A stretch of DNA of 22,602 nucleotides from Ruminococcaceae bacterium UBA1425 (lineage in GTDB: Bacteria > Bacillota > Clostridia > Oscillospirales > Acutalibacteraceae), in the NCBI GenBank assembly GCA_002329365.1, contig DCUB01000048.1, positions 1-22,602 of the forward strand, read 5' to 3'. Under the pieces are notes generated by a model that had not been told where the DNA came from, did no database searches, and saw only the letters and a list, made by a program, of their open reading frames with translations. Every line of letters begins with the position of its first letter. Position 1 is the first letter of the stretch. A program made the position numbers and the translations under genes. This document shows positions 1-8,431 of this stretch, one piece after another.

Positions 1-47
1 ATTAAAATGTTTCAATCTTCACCCCCGGGAACTATCCTACCGAAAGT

Positions 48-3000
48 TTATTTTTTGGCCGTTAAAGCGCGGGCAAGCCGGAATGGCTTTTCACCGTCCA
101 TAAACACAGGCTTGATAATAAATGAAAGGCTAAACTCCCTGCAGTCAAGAATCCTCTCCGGCTCGAGCCTCGCGATTTCCGCGTCGGCGCTCGACGAATT
201 GACGCGCCAGTCTGCGCAGACTACCGTTTCGCCCATAGGCAGTAGCTCGCAGTCGTGCGCCGTTTCGCGAAGCTGTTTTGCAGTGAAGTGCAGCGCCGAA
301 AACGAAAAGCCGTTGCAGTCGGAGGAGCAGAGGAAAAGCCCGTGACCGTTTTCATTGCCTGTCATGCCCCAGAGGCAGCCGTAATGCGCACCGTTTTCCT
401 GCGGCCTGACGTAATGCTCGTGGTTTTCGGACACTGTTGTTTTGTATCTTGCGGTTTTTGCCGCCTTGTGCTTGTCAACATATGTTTCAAACGGACCCTT
501 GCCGAAATATTCCATGCGCTCCGCGCCCTCGGTTAAAATGAGCCGTATGCCGAGCCTCGGAAGCGGCGGGGAGTTTTCGCGCACCCTGCCGTTTAAGGAA
601 ACGCTCATGTGTCCTTCCCTGTAAAAGACGTATTCGGCTGTTCCGCGTATAACGGGCGGAACCGACGGCCCGCCGAGCGAGATGTCGGCGCTTATTACTA
701 TTCTGTCGGAATCCGCTCTCTTTATTTCGCAGCCGTATGTCTTTTGCCTGATGTTATAAAACTCCGCTCTGCGCCAGCGCTCGCCTATGCCCTTGCTGTT
801 GTATTCGGGGGCGCGGTCAAGGTTGAAGTGCATCGGCTCCGCGAGCAGCTCACGCCCGTTATCTGTTATCGAGCAAAGGCAACCGTATGTCATGTCAAAG
901 GTGTAAACTGTATCACCGCTTGAAATTACTACCGTTCTGCCGTTTTGAATACAGGTCAGGGCTTTATTTGAATTGGCTTCGACAGGAGGTGCGGCTTTTG
1001 CGCAAGGTAAACAAAACTGCGCAAAGCCGACCTCATAGCCGATGCCGGCCCATAGTGTTTTTGTTTTCTGACGTATAGAAACGTTAAGCAGGCACTCGCC
1101 GTAAAGCTTTGGCGGGCAGGAGAAAAGCTCATAGGCTTTTTCGCCGCGCGGCTCTATATCGAGGGAGCCGGTTTCCCCCTCTAACGTTGTTTCGCCGTCG
1201 CACTCTATGCTCCATACGGCGTACAGGTCGGAAAGCGAAGTGAAATACCGCTTGTTTTTTATGGTTATCGAACCCTTCCCGTCAAAGGCGACGGAAAACG
1301 GCTCGTAGACCTTTTTCATGTCGTAATAGCCGGGGCGGGGACGCCTGTCGGGGTATACAAGCCCGTCAATGCAGTATACGCCGTCGTTCGGGTATTCGCC
1401 GAAATCGCCGCCGTAGCAGTATTTTTCCGCTCCGTTTTCGCGGACAAGCACCGAGTGGTCGGCAAATTCCCATATGCATCCGCCGAAATGGCGTTCGGAG
1501 CTTTCGACGACGTCCCAGTTCGCGTACACGTCGCCCGTAGTTATGGAATCGACGTACTCGCAAAGGAAGAACGGCTTTTTATTCTTTTCGTCGGCAAGAT
1601 ATTCGCGCTGGTAGGGGATTGTCGCGTACATGCGGCTTTCAACGTCGGAAATGTCGGAATAATTCTCGCCCTCCGGCACGCACGGGAACTCCTTGTGTGA
1701 GTTTTCGTAGTGGACAACAGCCTTTTTGTCGCGGCCTTTAATGTAGCGCGCCATCGCGCGGTGGTTGTTTCCGACTCCCGCCTCGTTGCCGAGCGACCAC
1801 ATTACGACGCAGGCGCAGTTTTTGTCGCGCTCGAAAAGACGCGCGGCGCGGTCGACGTATGCTTCCTCCCAGTCGGCGCTGTCCGAAAGCGACGACCATC
1901 GCGGCCAGTCCCAGTCGCCGTAATCAACGCCCATGCCGTGGGTTTCTATGTCCGCCTCGTTGACAAGCATGAAACCGAGCTCCGAGCAGAGCAGCGGGAA
2001 CCGCGGGTCGTTGGGGTAATGCGACGTCCGGATGCAGTTGACGTTCGCGCGCTTCATAAGAAAAAGGTCGTTTACCATATTCTCGAGCGGCGTGGCGTAG
2101 CCGAGCAGGGGGTTTGTGTCGTGGCGGTTTACGCCGCGCGCCTTTACCGCCCTGTTGTTTAAAAGCAGAACGCCGTCTTTTATTTCAAGCCTTTTTATGC
2201 CGTATCTGATTAAAATAAACTCGCCGCCCGCTGAAAGGTAAATGCCGTAAAGCGACGGCGTTTCGTCGCTCCAGAGCAAGGGGGAAGCGACTTCAATGTC
2301 CGTTTTTTCGGTAAGCCTGCCGCTTGCAAGCGTTTCGCCGCCGGGCGACACAATTTTGTATGTCGCGTCCGGCCTGCCGGAAAACTCGGCGTCTATGTGA
2401 ATCACGGCGGAAGACCGGTCTATGTTAACGTCTGACGTTACAAACACGTCTTTTATATGCTCATGCGGCCTTGACAGTAGATAAACCTCGCGGAAGATTC
2501 CCGAAAGGCGGAAAAAATCCTGACTTTCAAGGTATGAGCCGTCGCACCACTTCACGACAAGGACGGCAATCCTGTTGCTGCCCGCACGCACGAGCCGTGT
2601 GACGTCAAATTCGCTTGTGCAGTGGCTCACCTGACTGTATCCCGCGAACTGCCCGTTTATGTGGACGTAAAAGCACGACGCGACACCCTCGAAGTTCAGG
2701 TATACGCTTCGTTTCGCAAAATCCTCGTCAAGATAAAAGTCGCGCACATATATGCCGCAGGGGTTTTCTTCTGGAACGTGCGGCGGGTCGGTCGGGAAGG
2801 CGTAACGCTCGTTGCTGTAAAGCGGGGCGTCGTAGCCCCTGCCGGTATATGTCTGCCAGCAGGACGGCACCGTGATTTTATCAAAGCCCGATATGTCAAA
2901 GCTTTCGTCGGCGAAGGACTCGTCGACGTCCTCAAAGCTCGGTAGCCAGCGAAACGACCAGTCGCCGCAAAGCGTTTTAAAGAACGCTGACGACTGCCGC

Positions 3001-3107
3001 GCCCCGCCTGCCTTTTCTTCGCTTTCGAACGGAATAAAATACGCCCTCGGAGGCTCGCAGCCGACGTGAAGCGCTGAAAGGTCCTTATGGTAAGCCGGAA
3101 CGGTCAT
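48..3107 (-). CDS. GH2 beta-galactosidase (LacZ-type), cytoplasmic
   Basis: Glycoside hydrolase family 2 enzyme expected to cleave terminal beta-galactosides. At about 1019-1023 residues it is the full LacZ length, and it has no signal peptide, so it should act in the cytosol. Visible from the GTG-based numbering: the jelly-roll domain ends near SGIFR (206-210), VNRHD (330-334), RTSHYPN (364-370), IETHGM (391-396; LacZ Mg ligands), acid/base Glu446 in SLGNEAG, nucleophile Glu521 in FLCEY, and GGDFG near 580. The C-terminal beta-sandwich domain is present. The His that normally follows the nucleophile by three residues (LacZ His540) is Asp here. A GTG at 3119 could add four residues but has no ribosome site. 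The ATG at 3107 has a weak GTGGGTG and is preferred. It lies 95 bp beyond the SufC-like gene, behind a TGTACA array. The true substrate may not be lactose. Confidence 0.93.
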   Translation of the reverse strand: MTVPAYHKDLSALHVGCEPPRAYFIPFESEEKAGGARQSSAFFKTLCGDWSFRWLPSFEDVDESFADESFDISGFDKITVPSCWQTYTGRGYDAPLYSNERYAFPTDPPHVPEENPCGIYVRDFYLDEDFAKRSVYLNFEGVASCFYVHINGQFAGYSQVSHCTSEFDVTRLVRAGSNRIAVLVVKWCDGSYLESQDFFRLSGIFREVYLLSRPHEHIKDVFVTSDVNIDRSSAVIHIDAEFSGRPDATYKIVSPGGETLASGRLTEKTDIEVASPLLWSDETPSLYGIYLSAGGEFILIRYGIKRLEIKDGVLLLNNRAVKARGVNRHDTNPLLGYATPLENMVNDLFLMKRANVNCIRTSHYPNDPRFPLLCSELGFMLVNEADIETHGMGVDYGDWDWPRWSSLSDSADWEEAYVDRAARLFERDKNCACVVMWSLGNEAGVGNNHRAMARYIKGRDKKAVVHYENSHKEFPCVPEGENYSDISDVESRMYATIPYQREYLADEKNKKPFFLCEYVDSITTGDVYANWDVVESSERHFGGCIWEFADHSVLVRENGAEKYCYGGDFGEYPNDGVYCIDGLVYPDRRPRPGYYDMKKVYEPFSVAFDGKGSITIKNKRYFTSLSDLYAVWSIECDGETTLEGETGSLDIEPRGEKAYELFSCPPKLYGECLLNVSIRQKTKTLWAGIGYEVGFAQFCLPCAKAAPPVEANSNKALTCIQNGRTVVISSGDTVYTFDMTYGCLCSITDNGRELLAEPMHFNLDRAPEYNSKGIGERWRRAEFYNIRQKTYGCEIKRADSDRIVISADISLGGPSVPPVIRGTAEYVFYREGHMSVSLNGRVRENSPPLPRLGIRLILTEGAERMEYFGKGPFETYVDKHKAAKTARYKTTVSENHEHYVRPQENGAHYGCLWGMTGNENGHGLFLCSSDCNGFSFSALHFTAKQLRETAHDCELLPMGETVVCADWRVNSSSADAEIARLEPERILDCREFSLSFIIKPVFMDGEKPFRLARALTAKK

Positions 3108-3125
3108 TTTTACACCCACTTATTA

Positions 3126-3193
3126 AATGTACAATGTACAGTGTACAATTTAAGTAATTGTCAAAAATTCATTGTACATTGTACACTGTACAT
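3126..3193. repeat. TGTACA heptamer inverted array
   Basis: TGTACA occurs six times, at 3128, 3135, 3142, 3173, 3180 and 3187. The copies form two blocks of three with an exact 7-bp period. The blocks are inverted around a 25-bp AT-rich centre and can fold into a stem of about 24 bp with one A-C mismatch and one G-T wobble. It fills the gap between the SufC-like gene and the beta-galactosidase. No T-run follows the stem, so it is not a typical intrinsic terminator, although it could still stop or stabilise the upstream operon transcript. TTGACA occurs on the minus strand in its centre (3159-3164) but has no good -10 at the right distance. Confidence 0.85.
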
Positions 3194-3201
3194 TAATAAA
3201 G

Positions 3202-3924
3202 TCAGCCATGCCTAAAGCCGCAGTCTTCGTTGAACTCGCCGAGGAGCTTCGGCAAAATCTCGTCGCGCGTTCCCTGCGAGCGGATTACGCCGTTTGCTAT
3301 TACGATAATCTCGTCGGCAAGCTTCATTATTCTTTCCTGATGGGAAATAAGAATTACGCTGCTGTGCCTGCCCTTGCAGAGTGCGCGAAAACTCTCGACA
3401 AGCATTGTGAAGCTCCACAGGTCTATTCCCGCCTCCGGCTCGTCGAAAATAGCAAGTCCTAAATCCTTTGCCATTAGGGTGGCTATCTCGATACGCTTGA
3501 CCTCGCCGCCGGAAAGAGAGGAGTCGACCTCTCTGTTAAGATACTCGCGCGAGCAAAGCCCGACGTTTGTAAGATAGGCGCAGCACTCGTCCTCGGGCAG
3601 GTCGCTGCCGTGCGCAAGGCCAAGGAGCCTTCTCACCGTAAGTCCCTTGAACCTCGGGGGCTGCTGAAAGGCGTAGCCGATGCCGAGCTTCGCCCTTTCG
3701 GTTATGCTGAGACCGGTTATATCGCTGCCGTTAAAAAGAATTTTGCCGGACGTGGGTTTTTCTATGCCCATTATAAGCCTTGCTATGGTCGATTTTCCCC
3801 CGCCGTTCGGGCCGGTTATGACAAGAAACTTTCCGTCGTCAAGCGTAAAGCTGACGTCGTCGATTATTTCAAGCTCTTTTCTTCCGTCATTTACGGCGAA
3901 GGACAAATTTTTTACTTCAAGCAT
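3202..3924 (-). CDS. SufC-like ABC ATPase
   Basis: Cytosolic ABC ATPase subunit of 240 residues. Walker A is GPNGGGKST (38-46), the Q-loop is near 87, the signature is LSGGE (137-141), Walker B is LAIFDEPEAG (157-166) and the H-loop His is 195. The single-domain size and the DEPEAGID segment resemble SufC, which powers Fe-S cluster assembly with SufB/SufD, more than importer ATPases. The start is the ATG at 3924 behind AGGAAAGGAAAA; an upstream in-frame extension to 3996 would overlap the preceding gene and add an arginine-rich tail without domain sense. No SufB, SufD, SufS or SufU is encoded nearby. The upstream neighbours are a small membrane protein and a zinc-ribbon/TPR protein. It may be an orphan SufC, or the ATPase of an unrecognised transporter. 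Confidence 0.85.
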   Translation of the reverse strand: MLEVKNLSFAVNDGRKELEIIDDVSFTLDDGKFLVITGPNGGGKSTIARLIMGIEKPTSGKILFNGSDITGLSITERAKLGIGYAFQQPPRFKGLTVRRLLGLAHGSDLPEDECCAYLTNVGLCSREYLNREVDSSLSGGEVKRIEIATLMAKDLGLAIFDEPEAGIDLWSFTMLVESFRALCKGRHSSVILISHQERIMKLADEIIVIANGVIRSQGTRDEILPKLLGEFNEDCGFRHG

Positions 3925-3943
3925 TTCAATAGTTTTTCCTTTC

Positions 3944-4510
3944 CTAAACAAATGCGTACGGGAATAAGTACACGAGCGCCGCCGTCGCTCCCGCAAAGAG
4001 AAGCACGTTTATACCGTATCTTTCAAGAAGCGAACCGGCCGTGATAACCGCCACGGGTGCGGCCGAAAGCGCTTTTTTTGCCCTGCCTGCGTCTTCGGAG
4101 TGCAGCTTTTCCTTAAGCTGAAGCGCGTCCTCATACAGCGGATATTTGCTGCACCAGAGGGACATTCCGACCCAGAACATAATTACATAAACAAAAAACA
4201 TTATGTTTGTAAGCCCCGTGACGGCATCTTTCATGCCGACGCCGAGATAAAAAAGATTAACCGAGCTTGTGAAAAGCAGGGGAACGGACAAAAGACCGTT
4301 TATAAGACCCGGCAGCATGCAGAAAAGCATGTTTTTCGCCTTGCCCTCAATAAGGCTGTGCTCTATGTGACCGAACAGCTCGTTTAAGTGCAGGAACGAC
4401 GCGTCCTCGACGGGCACGCGCAGCAGCTTTAAGATGCAGTGCTCCCAGAATGCCTTAAGAAAGGCTCCGGGAAAAGTGAGCAGCTTTGCGGCAAGATATA
4501 CTGCTGTCAA
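3944..4510 (-). CDS. small membrane protein, unknown function
   Basis: I do not recognise this 188-residue protein. It has an amphipathic N-terminus with LFGHIEHSL (46-54), two adjacent hydrophobic segments (about 65-90 and 97-118), a soluble loop with SKYPLYEDALQLKEKL (121-136), and a last helix at about 165-187 that ends the protein. The start is TTG at 4510, whose TTGA overlaps the stop codon of the upstream gene. AGGTGG seven bases upstream makes this start convincing and points to coupled translation. It ends 19 bp before the SufC-like ATPase start. The order suggests it might be a membrane partner of that ATPase, but nothing in the sequence proves it. Confidence 0.8.
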   Translation of the reverse strand: MTAVYLAAKLLTFPGAFLKAFWEHCILKLLRVPVEDASFLHLNELFGHIEHSLIEGKAKNMLFCMLPGLINGLLSVPLLFTSSVNLFYLGVGMKDAVTGLTNIMFFVYVIMFWVGMSLWCSKYPLYEDALQLKEKLHSEDAGRAKKALSAAPVAVITAGSLLERYGINVLLFAGATAALVYLFPYAFV

Positions 4511-5982
4511 AACAATTCCACCTTTCCTTCAACAAACACTTCCTTAAGCGTTAGCTTTTTGTCTGTTATTTTCCGCACGTTGTCCGAAGGCTCGCCGAGC
4601 TGTTCCTTTACAGTTTCGATAGCTTCCTCGTCGCCGACAAGATAGGCGCTGAGATACGTCATGTCGATAAGCCCCTGCGTAATCGGATTGCTGCTGCCAG
4701 TAATGTAGGAGTAATAATAGGCGTAGGTGTAGCCGTAGTCGTACATAAGGTCGCGCGCGCCGGAATAATCCTTTAACAGCAGCATAACGGCTGCCTGACT
4801 CATTGTGAAATCAAACGACTGCAGGAAAATGCTTTCGGACTGCCTCGGCATTTTATCCTTTGCGGCAAGATATTTTTTGAACACCGAATCGACAAACCCG
4901 CTGTTTGCCGTATCGCCCTGAAAGCTCAAAGCCTCGGCCGTCTCGATATCGTTTTGGCGGAGCTTACACATTATCATAAGAGCGTAATATTCGGGGCAGT
5001 CGCCGTTGTATTTTTTCAGCTCCCCGCACACCGCCTCCGCCGCCTTGTAGTCGCCGCTGTTTATCATGGCGCGCGCCTTTATTGAGTATGCGCTCACGTA
5101 GTTGCGGTTTTTAGCTGTAACCTTGTCGCACTCCTCAATAAGCTTTTTATTGTCGCCTGTCTTTTTCGCGTGCTCATAAAGAGCGCTTATATATGTGTGA
5201 AACTCGTCGGGCAGAAGGGTAATCATCTTTTCAAGGTGCGGCAGCGACTCCTCGAAATCGCCGCGGACATACTGCATCACGGACGCCTTGTAATATTCGA
5301 CATACCCTCTCTTTTCGTCGCTTGAATTTTTCGCGGCTATTTCGTCGAGCTTTTTTAGCAGCTCCTCGTACGGCACGTCTTCGGGTTTTTCTATCTTGTA
5401 TTCTTCCGTTAATTTGCCGAGCGTTTCGGAGGTGTCCTCATAAATTTCGCATATATCGAGATACCCCTTAAAGTATTTCATCTGGCCTTTTGTAAGACTG
5501 TCAAGCTTTATGTCTTTTTTTATGGCATAACCCGTTTCAATTCTTGTGTCGGTTTCGGCCATCAGCCGGTAGCGTCTGACACATGTGCCGAAGCCCGCGT
5601 TGAACCAGTTATAAGAAGCAAGCCGCGGAAACCTTTCGGTAAACGCCTTGTCCTTTTCGGACATAACCAGCTGCGCCTCCTCAAGCTTGTCGTAAGCGTC
5701 GTAAAGCCTGTGTTCTTCGGCAAAGCCGCGGCTCTCAAAAACGCAACTTGCGGCGGGAGCGGCAATTACCGCGGCCCAGACTGATACGGCGACAAGCGCA
5801 AGGACGATTAAAAGCACGGGGTAGGCGTACCATTTCGGGTGCGTGCCAAGCATTTTTTCGCAGCAGGAATTGCAATACTCGCCGTCGTCTTTAAAATGGT
5901 TTTGCCTTTTGATTTCACCGCAGCGCTTGCAGAATCGCTTGCCCTTCGGGATTGACTGGACGGGCATTTCAAATTCGTTCAA
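4507..5982 (-). CDS. zinc-ribbon, TPR-like membrane protein
   Basis: 491-residue protein of unknown role. Residues 18-21 and 37-40 form two Cys-x2-Cys pairs of a short zinc ribbon (C18, C21, C37, C40). One strong membrane helix follows at about 51-77. The rest is helical and hydrophilic with TPR-like pairs, for example around VDSVFKKYLAAKD and YVSAYSIKARAMINSGDYKAAEAV. That gives a tail-out or tail-in membrane scaffold with a cytosolic ribbon or the reverse; orientation is not certain. The start is TTG at 5982 with AGGAAG six bases upstream; the ATG at 5967 is a weaker alternative. It begins 34 bp after mreD and overlaps the next gene by TTGA, so it belongs to the same transcript. A link to cell-envelope assembly is only suggested by position. 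Confidence 0.83.
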   Translation of the reverse strand: MNEFEMPVQSIPKGKRFCKRCGEIKRQNHFKDDGEYCNSCCEKMLGTHPKWYAYPVLLIVLALVAVSVWAAVIAAPAASCVFESRGFAEEHRLYDAYDKLEEAQLVMSEKDKAFTERFPRLASYNWFNAGFGTCVRRYRLMAETDTRIETGYAIKKDIKLDSLTKGQMKYFKGYLDICEIYEDTSETLGKLTEEYKIEKPEDVPYEELLKKLDEIAAKNSSDEKRGYVEYYKASVMQYVRGDFEESLPHLEKMITLLPDEFHTYISALYEHAKKTGDNKKLIEECDKVTAKNRNYVSAYSIKARAMINSGDYKAAEAVCGELKKYNGDCPEYYALMIMCKLRQNDIETAEALSFQGDTANSGFVDSVFKKYLAAKDKMPRQSESIFLQSFDFTMSQAAVMLLLKDYSGARDLMYDYGYTYAYYYSYITGSSNPITQGLIDMTYLSAYLVGDEEAIETVKEQLGEPSDNVRKITDKKLTLKEVFVEGKVELF

Positions 5983-6016
5983 AACACTCTTCCTTTCGGA
6001 TGATTTGACGTAATAG

Positions 6017-6538
6017 TCAGCCGTATTTTTTCATTATGTGTCTTGTAATAAAGTAAAAAACGGGCAGCCACAGTATGGTATATATCCCCGACGGCAGGTA
6101 AAACGTGAAGAGCGACAGCGCGCCCTTAAACCCGCCTCCGAAAACATATATCCTGAGCCAGTAACCAAGAAGGTATAAAACAGTAAACACGGAGCAGAGG
6201 AGCAGCGCGGTGACGAGGTTGTTTCTCATTAGATATTTAATAAGCATGCCGCAGGCAAAGCCTATAAAAGCAAACATTACAGCGTTGAAGCTGGCGCCGT
6301 CTGGCGCGCTCATATCCCACAGCAGCCCCGCGAACACTCCGAAAAGCGTGCCTGTAATTTCACGCTCGAACATCGCGACGCAGACAGCGGCGGGCAGAAG
6401 CAGCATTGCCCGCGCCCCGAATATATCGGGCAGAAGCCCCGCGGTATTCTGGAGCATCGAAGCGGCGACAAGCACCGCCGTTAACCATACGCGCCGCAGC
6501 AATATGCTCTTTTTTTCCGTGTTTAATATCGACAGCAT
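6017..6538 (-). CDS. mreD: rod shape-determining protein MreD
   Basis: Integral membrane protein of the elongasome that joins MreC and MreB to the cell-wall synthesis machinery. It is 173 residues, the usual MreD length, and consists almost entirely of hydrophobic helices, including FGVFAGLLWDMSAP, the family's recognisable G-x2-W/xDxxS region. The ATG at 6538 follows the mreC stop by three bases, and its GGAG ribosome site overlaps that stop. The MreBCD order and co-translation support the call more than sequence similarity does, since MreD diverges quickly. Confidence 0.93.
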   Translation of the reverse strand: MLSILNTEKKSILLRRVWLTAVLVAASMLQNTAGLLPDIFGARAMLLLPAAVCVAMFEREITGTLFGVFAGLLWDMSAPDGASFNAVMFAFIGFACGMLIKYLMRNNLVTALLLCSVFTVLYLLGYWLRIYVFGGGFKGALSLFTFYLPSGIYTILWLPVFYFITRHIMKKYG

Positions 6539-6541
6539 GTC

Positions 6542-7375
6542 CTACTCCGAAAATCCCGTGATTATGAACAGGTCTATAAGCTTTGAAAAATCGACGAACG
6601 GCCTTACAACTGCATAGGCGGATATGTTCTCGGTAGCGTCGGCGATTTCCTCCACCTCGCCCACAAGCAAATCCTTAGGATATATTCCGCCCGTGCCCGA
6701 CGTGCAGACCATGCCGCCGGGCGCGATCTGCGTAGACCTCTCGATGCCCGACAGCCGGCAAAGCCCTTTTTTTGACATTGCCGCGTCGGTTTCAACATAG
6801 CCGGACTCGCGCGTTCTTGTTTCGTACGCGCTTATGTTGACGTTCGGGTTGAGTATAGTATCGACGTTGCACTGCGTCAACATAACGGAGGTGACAACAC
6901 CGACAAGGTATTTGTTGTATATGACGGTGTCGTTTACGCTTATGCCGTGAGCCGTTCCCTTGTTGAGCGTGAAGGAGCCGTAAAGGTCCTTGGCGTCGCG
7001 GGCGATGATTGACGCCGACACGAAGGTGTAATCGGGGTTTTCCTCCTTGATTTCAAGGAAGTTTTCGTACAGGTCGATTTTATTCAGAGCCTTGTCGTAA
7101 CCCGCAAGCTTCCCGCGACACTCGGCAAGCTGCGACTCCAGCTCCTCCGACTGTTTTTTGTAGTATGAGGCGGACTTAAAGCTGAAGGACAGCTCCGACA
7201 TCTCGCGTGCGACCTTTGCCGAAAGCCGCTGAACAGGCCCGAAAACAACGGCGACGGCTGAGGCAAAGGGCGACGAGCCGTTTTCCGTAACCGCGGCAAG
7301 CGCCGAGCCGGAAAAAAGCACGACAAGCACGGCAAGAAACAGCTTAAACCCGTTGCTTTTAAAAAAACGTCGCAT
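6542..7375 (-). CDS. mreC: rod shape-determining protein MreC
   Basis: Bitopic scaffold of the elongasome, with the bulk of the protein outside the membrane. It has 277 residues. Residues 11-29 form the membrane anchor, followed by a coiled coil at about 65-105 (SYYKKQSEELESQLAECRG region). The beta-rich MreC domain then contains GTAHGISVNDTVIYNKYLVG and a C-terminal GEVEEI segment near 240. The ATG at 7375 lies 24 bp after mreB with AAAGGCG upstream. Neither mrdA/pbp2 nor rodA follows mreD in this cluster, unlike in many relatives, so the partner transpeptidase must be elsewhere. Confidence 0.95.
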   Translation of the reverse strand: MRRFFKSNGFKLFLAVLVVLFSGSALAAVTENGSSPFASAVAVVFGPVQRLSAKVAREMSELSFSFKSASYYKKQSEELESQLAECRGKLAGYDKALNKIDLYENFLEIKEENPDYTFVSASIIARDAKDLYGSFTLNKGTAHGISVNDTVIYNKYLVGVVTSVMLTQCNVDTILNPNVNISAYETRTRESGYVETDAAMSKKGLCRLSGIERSTQIAPGGMVCTSGTGGIYPKDLLVGEVEEIADATENISAYAVVRPFVDFSKLIDLFIITGFSE

Positions 7376-7399
7376 TTCAAAAAGCGCCTTTCAAAAGTG

Positions 7400-8416
7400 T
7401 TATGAATAGCTCTTTGCCGTAAACCGTGTGAGATTGTTGCTTTCAAGGTATATGCCCGTTCCGTCAACAACGCAGTCGAGCGGCTTTTCGGCAACAAGCA
7501 CGGGTATTCTTGTTTCGTCGGCTATAAGCCTGTCCAGCCCGCGCAGCAGCGCACCGCCGCCCGTAAGCATTATGCCGCGGTCGATTATGTCGGCCGCAAG
7601 CTCGGGCGGGGTTTTTTCAAGCGTTGCCCTCACGGCGTCGAGTATCATGTTAATCGGGTCGGAAAGCGCCTCGCGTATTTCCTCGGAGGTTATCTCGACA
7701 TGCTTCGGCAGACCGTCCATGAGGTTCCTGCCCTTAATGTCCATGGCTCCCTCGCCGTCGTAAGGGTAGGCGGAGCCGATTTTTATCTTTATATCCTCCG
7801 CGGTGCGCTCGCCTATCAGCAGGTTATATTTCTTCTTGATGTAGGCTATTATAGCCTCGTCAAAGCTGTTTCCCGCGACACGGGCGGAGCGTGACGTTAC
7901 AATATCGCCGAGCGAAATGACGGCAACCTCCGCGGTGCCGCCGCCGATATCGACGACCATGCTGCCCACCGCCTCGCTGACGGGAAGCCCCGCGCCTATG
8001 GCGGCAGCCATTGGCTCCTGAATAAGGCTTACGAATTTCGCGCCGGCGCTCTTTGCGGCGTCGTAAACCGCTCTGCTCTCCACCTCGGTAACGCCCGACG
8101 GGATGCAGATCATAACGCGCGCGCGGCTGAACGGCGAGCTGCTTATTGCCCGCTGTATAAACGCCTTGAGCATGTCGGCGGTAATTTCAAAGTCCGCTAT
8201 TACTCCGTCCTTAAGCGGGCGCACGGCGGTAATAGAGCCGGGTGTGCGGCCTATCATCTCCTTAGCCTCTATGCCGACGGCGACGACGCGCGGCGGGTTG
8301 GAGCGCTGGTCGACGGCGACGACCGACGGCTCGCGGATTACAATTCCCTTTCCCTTTACGAATACAAGCGTGTTCGCAGTGCCCAGATCAATGCCGATGT
8401 CCTGTGAAAACAACAT
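7400..8416 (-). CDS. mreB: rod shape-determining actin homologue MreB
   Basis: Bacterial actin that forms membrane-bound filaments and steers lateral wall synthesis. It is 338 residues, typical length. The actin-fold nucleotide motifs are intact: phosphate-1 DIGIDLGTANT at the N-terminus, phosphate-2 VVDIGGGTAEVAVISLG near 160, and the adenosine motif LTGGGALLRGLDRLI near 290. The MLFSQDIG start is typical of the MreB/Mbl group; Mbl cannot be excluded. The ATG at 8416 has AAGGTGGGG eight bases upstream, and this site overlaps the stop of the lipoprotein gene. It is the first of three genes in canonical mreB-mreC-mreD order. Confidence 0.96.
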   Translation of the reverse strand: MLFSQDIGIDLGTANTLVFVKGKGIVIREPSVVAVDQRSNPPRVVAVGIEAKEMIGRTPGSITAVRPLKDGVIADFEITADMLKAFIQRAISSSPFSRARVMICIPSGVTEVESRAVYDAAKSAGAKFVSLIQEPMAAAIGAGLPVSEAVGSMVVDIGGGTAEVAVISLGDIVTSRSARVAGNSFDEAIIAYIKKKYNLLIGERTAEDIKIKIGSAYPYDGEGAMDIKGRNLMDGLPKHVEITSEEIREALSDPINMILDAVRATLEKTPPELAADIIDRGIMLTGGGALLRGLDRLIADETRIPVLVAEKPLDCVVDGTGIYLESNNLTRFTAKSYS

Positions 8417-8431
8417 TTTTCTTTCCCCACC

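Noticed and set aside
1..15. Possible 5' end of a next minus-strand gene (TTG at 15 after GGGGGTGA)
   Set aside because: The ribosome-like site is suggestive, but only five codons are inside the window, too few to support a gene.
1710..2162. 150-residue open frame on the plus strand
   Set aside because: Antisense to the beta-galactosidase catalytic region; no family features.
3136..3164. Promoter for the beta-galactosidase inside the TGTACA array
   Set aside because: TTGACA is present at 3159-3164 on the minus strand, but no acceptable -10 lies at 16-18 bases; nearby TACACT and TACATT are at 13 and 20.
3126..3193. CRISPR-like repeat
   Set aside because: Units are 7 bp with no spacers and are arranged as an inverted repeat.
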